NCBI RefSeq assembly: GCF_029203305.1
Contig: NC_089464.1
Coordinates: 744,001-808,000 of the forward strand
From: Yamadazyma tenuis
Lineage: Eukaryota > Ascomycota > Pichiomycetes > Serinales > Debaryomycetaceae
Reading direction: 5' to 3'
Length of the DNA stretch: 64,000 bases
The notes under the pieces were generated by a model. That model saw only the letters and a list, made by a program, of their open reading frames with translations, did not search any database and was not told where the DNA came from. The position numbers and the translations under genes are program-made. Positions 9,979 through 18,616 of this stretch are shown here, in pieces; the stretch's first letter is position 1; each line of letters begins with the position of its first letter.

Positions 9979-11541
9979 ATGAATGTTGATTATACTCTCT
10001 ATTTGGTCACCGACTCGACTATGGTTCCTGAATCATCCACTTTCTTGAAACAAGTGGAAGACTCAATCAATGCTGGTGCCACTATTGTTCAATTGCGTGA
10101 AAAGTCGATATCTACCCTTGATTTTATTGAACGGGCGCAAAAAGTTCATGAACTCACCAAAAAAAAGAACATTCCTTTAATCATTAACGACAGAATTGAC
10201 GTGGCTCTCGTTGTGGATGCTGAAGGTGTCCATGTGGGTCAAGATGATATGCCAGCCAAGCTTGCAAGACAACTCTTGGGTCCTAATAAAATTATTGGTG
10301 TCACTTGTTCGAATCCTAGTGAAGTGCAACAAGTGTGTGATGAAGATGTGGCCGATTACGTGGGGATTGGTACTGTTTATAAGACATTGACAAAGACTGA
10401 TACCAAGACGCCCATGGGAACAGGACCAATTGGAATCCGGAAAATGTTGCAAACGTTGAAGACAAGAAATACTAACCGACAACCCATCAAGTGTGTAGCA
10501 ATTGGTGGTATTAATGAGACTAATGTCACAAAAGTGTTGTATCAATGCTCCATTCCAGGACAGAAACTCGATGGGGTTGCGGTGGTGTCGTGTATTATGG
10601 CCAAAGAAGATGCCTATAAGGCCACTGTGGAACTTCAGGAGCAGATCAATGGTATTGTCCCCTGGAAGAAAGATGGAATGTCAAAATTCGACACTTTCAC
10701 GTACAATAATAGCCACCTCGAAATACAAACTCAGAAAATCCAGAAAGCAGGTGCCTTGGTTCATCATATCACCAATAACGTTGTGAAGAACTTTAGTGCT
10801 AACGTGACACTTGCAATTGGAGCGTCTCCAATTATGTCTGAACTTGCAGAAGAATATGAAGAGTTTGCTCAGAAAATCCCCAATATTTCGTTGGTATTAA
10901 ATTTAGGAACCCCAACGGTTGAGATGATGCAGACTTTCATCCATGCAATCACCACATATAACAAGTACGGAAAACATGTCATTTTTGATCCGGTTGCTGC
11001 TGGTGCTACCAATGCTCGTCTTGAGTGTAGCAGAGTCTTGCTTAACGCTGGACAAATGTCTGTTATCAAGGGGAATGTGGGCGAAATATCAGCCATTTTC
11101 AAGCTTACTTCAACGTATGAAGTGGCGAAAAATGAAGAGGTGCTTATGCGTGGAGTTGACTCGATTGCTAATTTAAGTGAAGAAAGTATTAGGAATATTG
11201 GATATGCGGTATCGCAGGACTTCAAATGTGTTGTGGTGATTACGGGGCCAACTAATCATGTGATAGACGCCGAAAGTGGGAGCTTCGCACAAGTACCAGG
11301 AGGAAACAAGTTGATGGGGTTGATCACAGGCTCAGGCTGCTCGTTGGGAAGTGCCATTGGATCCTTTGTAGCTGCAAAAGCCGATTCCAGTGCAACGGAA
11401 AACCTCAATCTTTTCGAGGCTGTTGTAGGGGCTGTGACTTTATATAACGCTGCAGGTAAGTTAGTGGGAACGAAATGTTCTGCTCCTGGAGCATTTGTTC
11501 CTGCGTTTGTTGATTCCCTTTATTTAAAAGCTAATAAGTAG
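9979..11541 (+). CDS. THI6: Bifunctional thiamine-phosphate synthase / hydroxyethylthiazole kinase
   Basis: 520 residues; fungal Thi6 fuses two thiamine-biosynthesis enzymes. The N-terminal half (about 1-225) is the ThiE-like TIM barrel that joins HMP-PP and HET-P. It shows YLVTDSTM, ATIVQLREK, LIINDRIDVA, GVHVGQDDMP, YVGIGTVYKTLTKTDTK and KCVAIGGINETN. The C-terminal half (about 236-520) is the ThiM-like thiazole kinase, with HHITNNVVKNFSANVTLAIGASPIMSE, FDPVAAGATNAR, VIKGNVGEI, VVITGPTNHV and LITGSGCSLGSAIG (the ATP-side glycine loop). It has no in-frame CTG codon while CTC and CTT are common. No TPP riboswitch elements were recognised upstream. Confidence 0.96.
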   Translation: MNVDYTLYLVTDSTMVPESSTFLKQVEDSINAGATIVQLREKSISTLDFIERAQKVHELTKKKNIPLIINDRIDVALVVDAEGVHVGQDDMPAKLARQLLGPNKIIGVTCSNPSEVQQVCDEDVADYVGIGTVYKTLTKTDTKTPMGTGPIGIRKMLQTLKTRNTNRQPIKCVAIGGINETNVTKVLYQCSIPGQKLDGVAVVSCIMAKEDAYKATVELQEQINGIVPWKKDGMSKFDTFTYNNSHLEIQTQKIQKAGALVHHITNNVVKNFSANVTLAIGASPIMSELAEEYEEFAQKIPNISLVLNLGTPTVEMMQTFIHAITTYNKYGKHVIFDPVAAGATNARLECSRVLLNAGQMSVIKGNVGEISAIFKLTSTYEVAKNEEVLMRGVDSIANLSEESIRNIGYAVSQDFKCVVVITGPTNHVIDAESGSFAQVPGGNKLMGLITGSGCSLGSAIGSFVAAKADSSATENLNLFEAVVGAVTLYNAAGKLVGTKCSAPGAFVPAFVDSLYLKANK

Positions 11542-11637
11542 CATCCCATACACAAATAACGAATCGAAATCGCGGAATGATTTTGCAACTTTTTAAAACG
11601 CGATAAATCATTTTGTAACAGTTGCATCTTCCTTATC

Positions 11638-12567
11638 ATGGTAGTAAATGGTGGTCGCCGACCAGTTGCTAAACCACACGAACGATCTCCTCCCACAAAT
11701 AGGATAACCAAAATCGCTTCCCTTAAAAGGTTCCCCGATAAAGAGTACGCCAACTCAATCCTTCACGATGTAGCCAAATTGGTGGCGCCCATAATGCATG
11801 AGAATAACTTCGAAGTTGGACTACTTTGTGAGATGTTTCCCAAAAGTCCCAACCTTCTAGGGCTTAATATAAATATGGGTCAGAAGATCATGCTTCGACT
11901 TCGACATCATTCTAACTCCAAACTGTTTTTACCCATGTCTGATATAGTTGGTACCATGCTCCATGAGCTAACACATAACATTCATGGTCCTCATAATGAT
12001 AAGTTCTACAAGTTCCTTGACAAGATTAAAGAGCGGTTTGAGGAAATCCAGTACAATCCCAGTCTGGTTACTGGGTATGTGTGTGAAGAGAATAAATTGG
12101 GGAGAGGGAACACTCTTTTCAGAGACTATAAGAGCATTCGAGATAAGCGGATTGAGGCGTTGGGAAAGGCCAAGTACAAATCGGAATTTCGGAAGTTAGG
12201 AGGTAACAGTAAAACTGGTGAACCTCGAATGGATCCAAAGTCCTTGAGACTAAGGGCCCTAGAGGCAGCTGAACAGCGGTTAAGAGACTCAAAGTCGTGC
12301 AACTCAAAGGAACAAACCCAAGCAGAGCCGGAAGATGATGAGCTAGAAATTGTCGATGTCGACTCCCTTCAAGGCTTGATCAGGCCAAGAGACATCTCGA
12401 GACTAACGGGTGCAAAGGGCAGTATAGCCAACTCCACATCTGGCCCGTCAAACTTGGTTCAGACTCAAACTAGATCGGATATCGAAGTTATTGATTTGAC
12501 TTCAGACACCCCTGAGGCAGCACTGGATTCCCAGATCAGAGATCAAGATGTTGTTGTTCTTGACTAG
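11638..12567 (+). CDS. WSS1: Wss1-type DNA-protein crosslink metalloprotease (WLM domain)
   Basis: 309 residues. It is the yeast relative of SPRTN and cleaves proteins covalently trapped on DNA, working with Cdc48 and SUMO. The N-terminal WLM zinc protease domain (about 20-170) carries HELTHNIHGPH at 109-119, i.e. HExxH plus the third zinc His. The C-terminal third is disordered, with three acidic hydrophobic patches that look like SUMO-interacting motifs: EIVDVDS, VIDLT (284-288) and VVVLD at the extreme C terminus. The start is the first ATG. It is head-to-tail with THI6 upstream and NSG1 downstream (81 bp). Confidence 0.93.
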   Translation: MVVNGGRRPVAKPHERSPPTNRITKIASLKRFPDKEYANSILHDVAKLVAPIMHENNFEVGLLCEMFPKSPNLLGLNINMGQKIMLRLRHHSNSKLFLPMSDIVGTMLHELTHNIHGPHNDKFYKFLDKIKERFEEIQYNPSLVTGYVCEENKLGRGNTLFRDYKSIRDKRIEALGKAKYKSEFRKLGGNSKTGEPRMDPKSLRLRALEAAEQRLRDSKSCNSKEQTQAEPEDDELEIVDVDSLQGLIRPRDISRLTGAKGSIANSTSGPSNLVQTQTRSDIEVIDLTSDTPEAALDSQIRDQDVVVLD

Positions 12568-12648
12568 AAATGCTGTACGAGATGAAAGTTATGCGCGAAC
12601 TTTTTAAGAATAAACTGCAGACATTATCACATTCAGTTGTTTCCTCGA

Positions 12649-13620
12649 ATGTCCAGTAATCCCATACAATTGAAAAAGTCGATCTTGTCGAACGGTACTT
12701 TGAAGGATGTGCCTGACTCTCGCCTTTCAACTAGAGCGTCAAGTCCCATCGAAAAGACCGATTCTGTCATCAACTTAACTAAACCTTCCCTTTACAGCAT
12801 ATACAATGAGAATGCAGCAACTGCCCTCAACTTGGACGATGATGAGGATGACTCAAGCAATCAGCTCTACGTTCAATCCACACGTGTTGAAGAGGTTTAC
12901 GTACCCGATCACTTGAGCAAAGGCTCAAAGCCCGTGGTGGCAATTAAGTTTATCCTTAAGGCAGCAGTGTTGTCGGTATGCGCATACACTTACAATGAAA
13001 TAACCAGACACATTCGCAACAATCATATAAAGCTTGGTGCTCAAACGTTCCAGCCCTTGTTCTTAACTGAGCTCTTCCTCACCAAATCATTCCATGCAGT
13101 TGAACCGTTGAAAGTTTTGTCCAAAAACTTCACTCCTTCGCAAAACTATGCTACGGTTTTGGTGTTTCAAGGTATGATCATGGGATTAGTACACCCATTT
13201 TTGGATTTTGTTATTCCTCCAAAACATAACCGTCGACTCTTTTCTTCAAACCCAGATCCCAAGAAGAGATATGAACCTGCCACTCTTTTCAACGATATTT
13301 TAAGACTGTTAATTACCTTTTTGGGTATAAGTTATGCCATTAGGAACCTTGAATGGTCCTCATCCTTACAAGTATCCGTTGTTTGGTCTTTATTAAGTCC
13401 TTGCTTGTGGTTGTTACTCGACGGAACTGTGGCAGGATTGTTGGCCGGTTTGGTGGTCACTGTCTGGGGATGTTTGTTTGTTTATTCCATGAACAGCGAC
13501 TTAATTAACATTTACACATCTTTCGAATCATCGGACTTCATTGCTATCTGGTTATGGACCAGTAGCTTTTTCTTCTGTGGGATGATTATCTTTGGGAAAA
13601 TCGGCAGAGCTCTATTTTAA
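12649..13620 (+). CDS. NSG1: INSIG-family ER membrane protein (Nsg1/Nsg2 type)
   Basis: 323 residues. The open frame extends 12 bp further upstream but only to a TTG, so the first ATG at 12649 (MSSNPIQ) is used. The N-terminal ~95 residues are polar and cytosolic. A polytopic domain follows, with the INSIG signature around SYAIRNLEWSSSLQVSVVW and PCLWLLLDGTVAGLLAGLVV, and several further membrane helices up to the C terminus. In S. cerevisiae, Nsg1 and Nsg2 bind the sterol-sensing domain of HMG-CoA reductase and slow its ER-associated degradation; animal INSIGs do the opposite. The likely client gene, HMG1, lies at 27.6-30.7 kb of the same window. The symbol follows the yeast pair; orthology to Nsg1 versus Nsg2 cannot be resolved here. 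Confidence 0.9.
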   Translation: MSSNPIQLKKSILSNGTLKDVPDSRLSTRASSPIEKTDSVINLTKPSLYSIYNENAATALNLDDDEDDSSNQLYVQSTRVEEVYVPDHLSKGSKPVVAIKFILKAAVLSVCAYTYNEITRHIRNNHIKLGAQTFQPLFLTELFLTKSFHAVEPLKVLSKNFTPSQNYATVLVFQGMIMGLVHPFLDFVIPPKHNRRLFSSNPDPKKRYEPATLFNDILRLLITFLGISYAIRNLEWSSSLQVSVVWSLLSPCLWLLLDGTVAGLLAGLVVTVWGCLFVYSMNSDLINIYTSFESSDFIAIWLWTSSFFFCGMIIFGKIGRALF

Positions 13621-13762
13621 TACAGTATATATGAACCATATAAATTAAACACAATTTGATGGTCGTGCGTGCCTACCAAAAACCTGCTGCTTCGCACTCG
13701 CAGTCTCGCCAATTAGAATCGAAGCAAAAGTAAACCAAAAGTTTTCGCTACATACACATATC

Positions 13763-14353
13763 ATGTCTGGAGGACCAGTTCCAGTTTGGAAAAAGTATAC
13801 GTCCGGTTCGAAAGGGATCTGGGAAAAGCTCAGACAACTATTGGTATTAGTACCTAACAGATCAAGTGGTAATCCAATCGTATCAATGTTCCGTGCACAA
13901 CCCCCAGGTGACAGAATTACAGAAGCCAGAAACTATGTGGACCCAATCACCATCCCTGCAGGTGATATCAAAGGAAACGCATATCACCATAGAGACTATA
14001 GAAGAAACTATCCTCAAATCTACGGGTTTGATCAAACTAAAGTGTCTGGTTTGTTGAAGTTGGGTTCAGTTGAAAAGCCAAGAATCGCTATTGGTAACAA
14101 AGGAAACCAGGAATTACAGGTCTTCAACGATCCAGGGGCTCCAGTGAGTTTATCTGTTACTTTGTCGAGTGTAGATTCAAGCATCGTCAAGGGTGAAGTG
14201 TTGGGGGATGTTGGTGAACCAATCGTGGCTCCTTCTTTAAATAAGTTCACCTGGAAGATTACCCAAGAGCAAGAAAATGGGATGTATACCGATCAGTATC
14301 CATGTCGTGTTTTCACTGATGAAAAGAATTCATCTGCCAGAGCTTCCAGCTAG
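13763..14353 (+). CDS. Probable complex I accessory subunit, NDUFA7/B14.5a (NUZM) type
   Basis: 196 residues. The N-terminal half (GIWEKLRQLLVLVPNRSSGN, then RAQPPGDR, then IPAGDIKGNAYHHRDYRRNYP at about 65-85) matches the layout of NDUFA7, with its R-x-QPPP...P...K-NYY-RD-RR pattern. It also matches the fungal ~21 kDa subunit of mitochondrial NADH:ubiquinone oxidoreductase. A C-terminal extension of about 90 residues is typical of fungal versions. There is no strong cleavable presequence, as for many accessory subunits. If correct, the organism has a multi-subunit complex I and so is not a Saccharomyces relative. The stop codon is only 27 bp from the convergent ATG10 stop. Confidence 0.7.
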   Translation: MSGGPVPVWKKYTSGSKGIWEKLRQLLVLVPNRSSGNPIVSMFRAQPPGDRITEARNYVDPITIPAGDIKGNAYHHRDYRRNYPQIYGFDQTKVSGLLKLGSVEKPRIAIGNKGNQELQVFNDPGAPVSLSVTLSSVDSSIVKGEVLGDVGEPIVAPSLNKFTWKITQEQENGMYTDQYPCRVFTDEKNSSARASS

Positions 14354-14380
14354 AATCCTATTTTTGCATCATAATGTACT

Positions 14381-14878
14381 TTATTCCATAGATAATCTAT
14401 ATTTCACATATAAGTGTTTAAAAACCCCTGTTCCGTAAATCATATTCCAAGTTATCAAGTATCCAAGAACGTTTGACGGAGTACCCTGCACGAACGTGTC
14501 TGTGGTTTCAAGTGTTTCACACGGGTGAATCTTGAAGTAGGTTCCTGCAAGAAGTGTATGATTATCTATAGTTAAAGGAACGTCACGTACAAGACCTAGA
14601 TCCCGTATATCATGTAGTTGAACCAACTCATCAAACTCTCCTTGTCTTCTAAACACCTGGAAGCATAGCAACGGAACAGTATAAAACTCGTCATAGGAGA
14701 AGACTGTAATAATTAATAAACCATCCAATTCCAATACCAACTTTAGGAGACACTTGTTGAAAATCAGCTCAATTGACGAGCTTAATATCATCAACCGCTT
14801 GTCCGATTGCAAGCTTGACACTATCACTTCTTTAAATTCAGATAAGCATTTGTTGAACTCATCACCAGTTATTATCAT
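14381..14878 (-). CDS. ATG10: E2-like autophagy conjugating enzyme Atg10
   Basis: 165 residues, against 167 in S. cerevisiae. Atg10 takes Atg12 from Atg7 and conjugates it to Atg5, a step needed for autophagosome formation. The E2-like catalytic cysteine sits in the characteristic HPC motif (IHPCET, Cys120), and the LLCFQVFRRQGE segment resembles the beta-strand before it in the family. General similarity outside these segments is low, as is usual for Atg10. It is convergent with the NDUFA7-like gene. Confidence 0.82.
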   Translation of the reverse strand: MIITGDEFNKCLSEFKEVIVSSLQSDKRLMILSSSIELIFNKCLLKLVLELDGLLIITVFSYDEFYTVPLLCFQVFRRQGEFDELVQLHDIRDLGLVRDVPLTIDNHTLLAGTYFKIHPCETLETTDTFVQGTPSNVLGYLITWNMIYGTGVFKHLYVKYRLSME

Positions 14879-15130
14879 CAGCTGAAAATTAGTGCGCTCG
14901 TCAGATAACTTCGTATATCATTTATAAAACCTATTTCAACAATACATATCGAAATCCCTAGCAATAGGGTAACTACACGAGGACCGATCAAACTCGCTCA
15001 TCTGGTTACCATCTGGTTACATTGATTAAGGATCATTACTTGACTCACATCCTTCCAGTTGTATTTATTTCTGGAGTGTGAAGGTTTCGTCTCAATTTGT
15101 ACAACAGCTGTACAACCAACACCTCGTTCG

Positions 15131-15493
15131 CTACTTGGTTTCTTCATCCTCAGCCGTCCGCTCGTGCAACAAATTCAGTTTCCCATATGGCAATACACTG
15201 GCATTGCTAATGGAGTTCCGATTATACATCTCCTTGACTTTCTCGGCATTGGGATGGCTCATGGGCATTGAAGAAGGTACAGAGGACTTGCTGCCGCCCA
15301 ATTGCTTTTGCATGGCATAGTCACCGCTGTCAAAGTATTTCTTCTCTTTAATTTTGGATGTCAAGATTTGCTGCCGAGTGGGCAATTTGCCATACATTCT
15401 GTATATTTTCAATTCATCTGGGGTTAACTTATTCAAGTCCAAGTTCTGCGTGTTCTTTGGAGGACCTAATGGGTCATCTTCATTCAAGGACAT
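15131..15493 (-). CDS. IGO1: Endosulfine family PP2A inhibitor
   Basis: 120 residues from the ATG at 15493 (MSLNEDDPL). The frame is open for 28 codons further upstream, but that extension is Pro/Ala-rich and unlike the family, so the internal Met is preferred. The core YRMYGKLPTRQQIL...KKYFDSGDYAMQKQ is the endosulfine/ARPP-19 signature. Ser56 in FDSGDY is the site phosphorylated by Rim15/Greatwall, which converts the protein into an inhibitor of PP2A-Cdc55 on entry to quiescence or gametogenesis. The C-terminal part is Ser/Asn-rich and disordered. Confidence 0.93.
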   Translation of the reverse strand: MSLNEDDPLGPPKNTQNLDLNKLTPDELKIYRMYGKLPTRQQILTSKIKEKKYFDSGDYAMQKQLGGSKSSVPSSMPMSHPNAEKVKEMYNRNSISNASVLPYGKLNLLHERTAEDEETK

Positions 15494-15620
15494 CTTTTCG
15501 TGGTTCAAGGTTGAAGTAGTGACTAGAAATAATGCAGGCCCCCAAGGCGCGAAAGGGGCCTGGGCTATTGGCCGCACGCACGCCCCACCAACTAGTAGGC
15601 AATGTATTTTAGAGTCTTCT

Positions 15621-16265
15621 CTAAAACCCAGGAAGTTTGGGGATCAAGCACCACAATAGAATCCCAACATCAACCAAATACATTATTATGTCGTATACTT
15701 CCAAAGGAATTGGCACCCAAGGGTTTGGCAATTTCTGAATCACAAGCTTGAACTTCACGCTGTCAATGGTGCTGTATTTTTCACTATAAGTTTTGAACTT
15801 AGCAGTGCATTTAATAACAAGGTATAATGCGTGCAGGGGAGAGTCGACTTCGACCTTGTTCCTCTTCATTCCATCTTCATTTCCGTACAAAAATTTGTGA
15901 GACAATTCGAAGTCAACAGGAATGGTGGCTGGCCAGCACAATTTGATGAAAAGAAGGTTATTAGGTTCCAACGTAGTGTCATTGTAATTATTCAACCGAA
16001 CAAGCAAAAACTGAGAATCACCATCTTTGAGTGGATCTTCCATGACAATGGAGCCAATTTTGGCGTTGTTGTCTGGATACCTGTTCATTATTGGGTAATC
16101 GTAAAGAACTGAAGAAGATCCATATTGGGACAATGGGGAAGCTTCATTATAACTGTCAGATCTCACATCGAAATAGTTCGGTACCCTTAGAACGTGTGTC
16201 TCTGTGTTGGCATGGACCAATAGTATGCAACAAACGAATGACGTCAACCAATTAAATAACAACAT
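15621..16265 (-). CDS. PGA1: Probable Pga1, subunit of GPI mannosyltransferase II
   Basis: 214 residues. There is a signal peptide (MLLFNWLTSFVCCILLVHA) followed by NTETHVLRVPNYF, a start that fits yeast Pga1. A lumenal beta-rich region contains the possible N-glycosylation site NDT. One C-terminal membrane helix (about 188-208) is followed by a short basic tail. Pga1 partners Gpi18, which adds the second mannose to GPI anchors in the ER. The assignment rests on topology, size and the N-terminal motif; the family is fast-evolving. Only 10 bp separate it from the next minus-strand gene upstream. Confidence 0.72.
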   Translation of the reverse strand: MLLFNWLTSFVCCILLVHANTETHVLRVPNYFDVRSDSYNEASPLSQYGSSSVLYDYPIMNRYPDNNAKIGSIVMEDPLKDGDSQFLLVRLNNYNDTTLEPNNLLFIKLCWPATIPVDFELSHKFLYGNEDGMKRNKVEVDSPLHALYLVIKCTAKFKTYSEKYSTIDSVKFKLVIQKLPNPWVPIPLEVYDIIMYLVDVGILLWCLIPKLPGF

Positions 16266-16275
16266 AGTAAACAGT

Positions 16276-17316
16276 TCAACTGATGCGAGATTCGATTTTT
16301 AGGTGAGGCCACTCATTAAATCTTATGCGCAGCTTATGTTCGAGCTCGCCCAAACTAACCTTTAAGGATTTCACAGGAACGTCACCAATTGCCACAAGAT
16401 ACCTATGGAGAGTCTTAAAGTCTGCCGCCCAACCACTGAGATCTAGCTCTTCCAAGTCTGGGAAAATGTTCCTATTCAAGAACATTTTCACTTTATTGAA
16501 TGACAAATAATGGGGCCTTTCGCAGCATTGAATTACCACTGCTAATTTGTTGATTTTGCAGCCAATTTGAAATGGTTCATTAACAAACTTATCGAACCGT
16601 TCCAGAAGAAGAAATGCATGATCATGCGTATAGGTGAGACCAAATGTAATTAGCGAGTTATTTTCATTGAATTTGGCAGGTGTAAATGGATATTCCCAAG
16701 TACAGTTCTTGAGATGAAGAAATTGTACATTCAAAGAGTCCATTTTCTCATCCCAATTGAAGTGATAGTCAGTGAGGGTCAAATCGGAAAGGCGTGGAAA
16801 CCCACATAAATGATGCAAGCTAAAAATTTTGGGTAACTGGGAGGATCTAGATAACCTGTTGATATTCTTCGGATTGGGATTCTCGTAGAGTTCGTGTGTT
16901 TCATTATGAGTATAGTCATAGTGCATCTCCATTCTTCTAATGGTAGTGCTGGCACGGTATTTCAACCAGTTTGACGAATTGAACGAGTTTACCACAAACG
17001 TTTGTAGTTGTGGGAGTTTATTGAGAACTCCTTCAAACACGTCTATTTGCCACTCTCCGTAACTGTAGGTGTCAATGAACCTCATAGACGTGATAAATGA
17101 CTTTCTTTGCTCCAAAAACATCTGGAATTCATTATTTTGGAGGTTGTACCACGTCGTTTTTAGACAGTCAAACACAAACTTCTCCAAACTGGTTCTATAG
17201 GATTTATTCACACTTGAAAGACTCACAACAGATTTTCTACCAGCGTGGAACTGTATAAGCTCAATCACTTGGTCTGGGAGAGTCGTAACATTTACTTCTC
17301 GTTTCAATCTCTTCAT
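16276..17316 (-). CDS. F-box-like protein of unknown target
   Basis: 346 residues from the ATG at 17316; the open frame reaches 17340 only through a TTG. The N-terminal segment TTLPDQVIELIQFHAG..VVSLSSVNKSYR (about 10-42) fits an F-box, which would bind Skp1 in an SCF ubiquitin ligase. The rest contains irregular leucine-rich segments (LPQLQTFVVNSF, FPRLSDLTLTDYHF, FPDLEELDLSGW), as in yeast F-box/LRR-like proteins. I do not recognise an individual orthologue. Its start faces the small plus-strand gene at 17396. Confidence 0.6.
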   Translation of the reverse strand: MKRLKREVNVTTLPDQVIELIQFHAGRKSVVSLSSVNKSYRTSLEKFVFDCLKTTWYNLQNNEFQMFLEQRKSFITSMRFIDTYSYGEWQIDVFEGVLNKLPQLQTFVVNSFNSSNWLKYRASTTIRRMEMHYDYTHNETHELYENPNPKNINRLSRSSQLPKIFSLHHLCGFPRLSDLTLTDYHFNWDEKMDSLNVQFLHLKNCTWEYPFTPAKFNENNSLITFGLTYTHDHAFLLLERFDKFVNEPFQIGCKINKLAVVIQCCERPHYLSFNKVKMFLNRNIFPDLEELDLSGWAADFKTLHRYLVAIGDVPVKSLKVSLGELEHKLRIRFNEWPHLKIESRIS

Positions 17317-17395
17317 GTTGTGACACGGTTTGGGGTTCAAAGATAAGAATGCGGGTTCGCATATTTGGACTCACGGTTTTTGACTCACTCAATGA

Positions 17396-17788
17396 ATGGC
17401 AGATATACATCAGTTGTGCTCCGTATTGTTTCTTTCCATTAGAGGATCACTAGCCGATATTAGAACAGACTTACTTGATAAGGTATTGCAACGGTTTCCC
17501 ATATTTGTCGTTATCAGCCCCGAACAATACAATCCTCCATTCATCACAAATTTCTTTGAGGTTCTGGATAAACTAGTAATCAATCCGATAGTCAAAAATT
17601 GCTTCACGCTACTTTGTGTGGGTATTGATATAACATACGGATTTTTTCGTTTATTTCTTAGTATATTTATTTGTGGCTGTAGTCTCATAGCCCAATTCTT
17701 GGTGGTATTTTGGATCCTTATAGTGCTTCTCAACCGGTGGGAAAGCCTCAGTCCTCAAAGACTATTTGACTTGTCACAAGTGTTATGA
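17396..17788 (+). CDS. Small putative membrane protein, unknown
   Basis: 130 residues. The N-terminal ~60 residues are mixed. They are followed by a long hydrophobic stretch (about 70-112, NCFTLLCVGIDI..FFRLFLSIFICG..FLVVFWILIVLL) able to form a hairpin or two membrane helices, and a short polar tail. I do not recognise it. Size and layout would suit a small nuclear-envelope or ER protein of the Apq12 kind, but no residue-level match supports that. Its stop codon overlaps the start of the next frame (ATGA at 17785). The two frames may be separate genes, parts of one spliced or frameshifted gene, or only one may be real. Confidence 0.45.
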   Translation: MADIHQLCSVLFLSIRGSLADIRTDLLDKVLQRFPIFVVISPEQYNPPFITNFFEVLDKLVINPIVKNCFTLLCVGIDITYGFFRLFLSIFICGCSLIAQFLVVFWILIVLLNRWESLSPQRLFDLSQVL

Positions 17789-18057
17789 AAACACCCCAAT
17801 TATATATTCCTCCTACCCTTCGATACGCAGTATTTGTGGGGTTGGTATTCATCATACTTTCCTTCAGGTATTCAGTTCATGACTTTTTTGACCTACGGAA
17901 CTTTTCAAGAAGTTCCTCACTTGCAGCTGTATCCCAACAGCCTCCACTTTTCGACCAGTTTAAATTTGACCCGGATGACAGGTTCAACTTGGACTTGGGC
18001 ACTTCATGGATCATATTTACTGTCCTTGTGGTGATCGCAAGTCTATTAATTATCTAA
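17785..18057 (+). CDS. Small putative two-helix membrane protein, unknown
   Basis: 90 residues: a helix at about 13-27 (RYAVFVGLVFIILSF), a polar loop with FDQFKFDPDDRFN, and a second helix at the extreme C terminus (SWIIFTVLVVIASLLII). The two helices and the conserved-looking acidic loop suggest a real protein. It starts inside the ATGA that ends the previous frame, unusual for adjacent nuclear genes. No TACTAAC branch point occurs between the two frames. Its stop is 9 bp from the convergent DTD1 stop. Function not recognised. Confidence 0.42.
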   Translation: MKTPQLYIPPTLRYAVFVGLVFIILSFRYSVHDFFDLRNFSRSSSLAAVSQQPPLFDQFKFDPDDRFNLDLGTSWIIFTVLVVIASLLII

Positions 18058-18066
18058 ATACATATA

Positions 18067-18616
18067 CTAAATATTGTTCTGGGTATCCCATACTATGGTG
18101 ACCGGCCCATCATTAACAATGTTCACCTCCATCATTTCGCCGAACTTCCCATCCTTGACCCTCTCGTCTCCCAAATAACCTCTCAATCGTTGCAAAAATG
18201 TATCGTATAACTCTTTGGCAAGTTCTCCCTTTTGGGCAGCATGAAAGTCAGGTTTGGTTCCTTTCTTAATGGTTCCGTATAAGGTGAATTGCGATACTGA
18301 TAATATGGAATAGGATTTTTCGTCCATAACACTCTTGGCCCATGGTTTCCCAGAGTACTTCTCCGTGTTGGAGCTGGTCCTTTCCTCGAGGTCTTCGAAT
18401 AGTCTCAAATTCACAATCTTTCTGCTCATCTTGCTCACATCTTCAATTGTATCTTTGGTGGAAATCCCCACCAAAATCATCAACCCTTTGCCAATTCTAA
18501 AACTTGAGTTAGTAGAAAGAGGGAGGATCAGAATAATTTCTGAATACTTACGATGACACTGTTTCGTTGGCTACGATCACCGATGCATTTTTCACTCTCT
18601 GAATCACTATTCTCAT
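18067..18616 (-). CDS. DTD1: D-aminoacyl-tRNA deacylase (spliced)
   Basis: Two exons on minus: 18616-18552 and 18496-18067, giving 164 residues. Exon 1 encodes MRIVIQRVKNASVIVANETVSS, the canonical DTD start, and splices in frame into IGKGLMILVGIS. The intron of 55 nt has a GTAAGT donor, a TACTAAC branch point and a TTTTAG acceptor. The catalytic motifs SVSQFTLYG and NDGPVTIVWDT (the Gly-Pro motif that excludes L-amino acids) are present. The enzyme removes D-amino acids mischarged on tRNA. Reading only the uninterrupted frame would lose the first 26 or so residues. The 3' end is 9 bp from the convergent gene stop. Confidence 0.95.
18497..18551 (-). other. Spliceosomal intron of DTD1, 55 nt
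   Basis: The donor GTAAGT follows the second base of a Ser codon. The branch point TACTAAC lies about 11 nt before the TTTTAG acceptor. Joining restores the family N terminus without a frame break. Confidence 0.93.

Noticed and set aside
15494..15577. A 28-residue N-terminal extension of IGO1
   Set aside because: Pro/Ala-rich and unlike endosulfines. The internal Met gives the usual family start.
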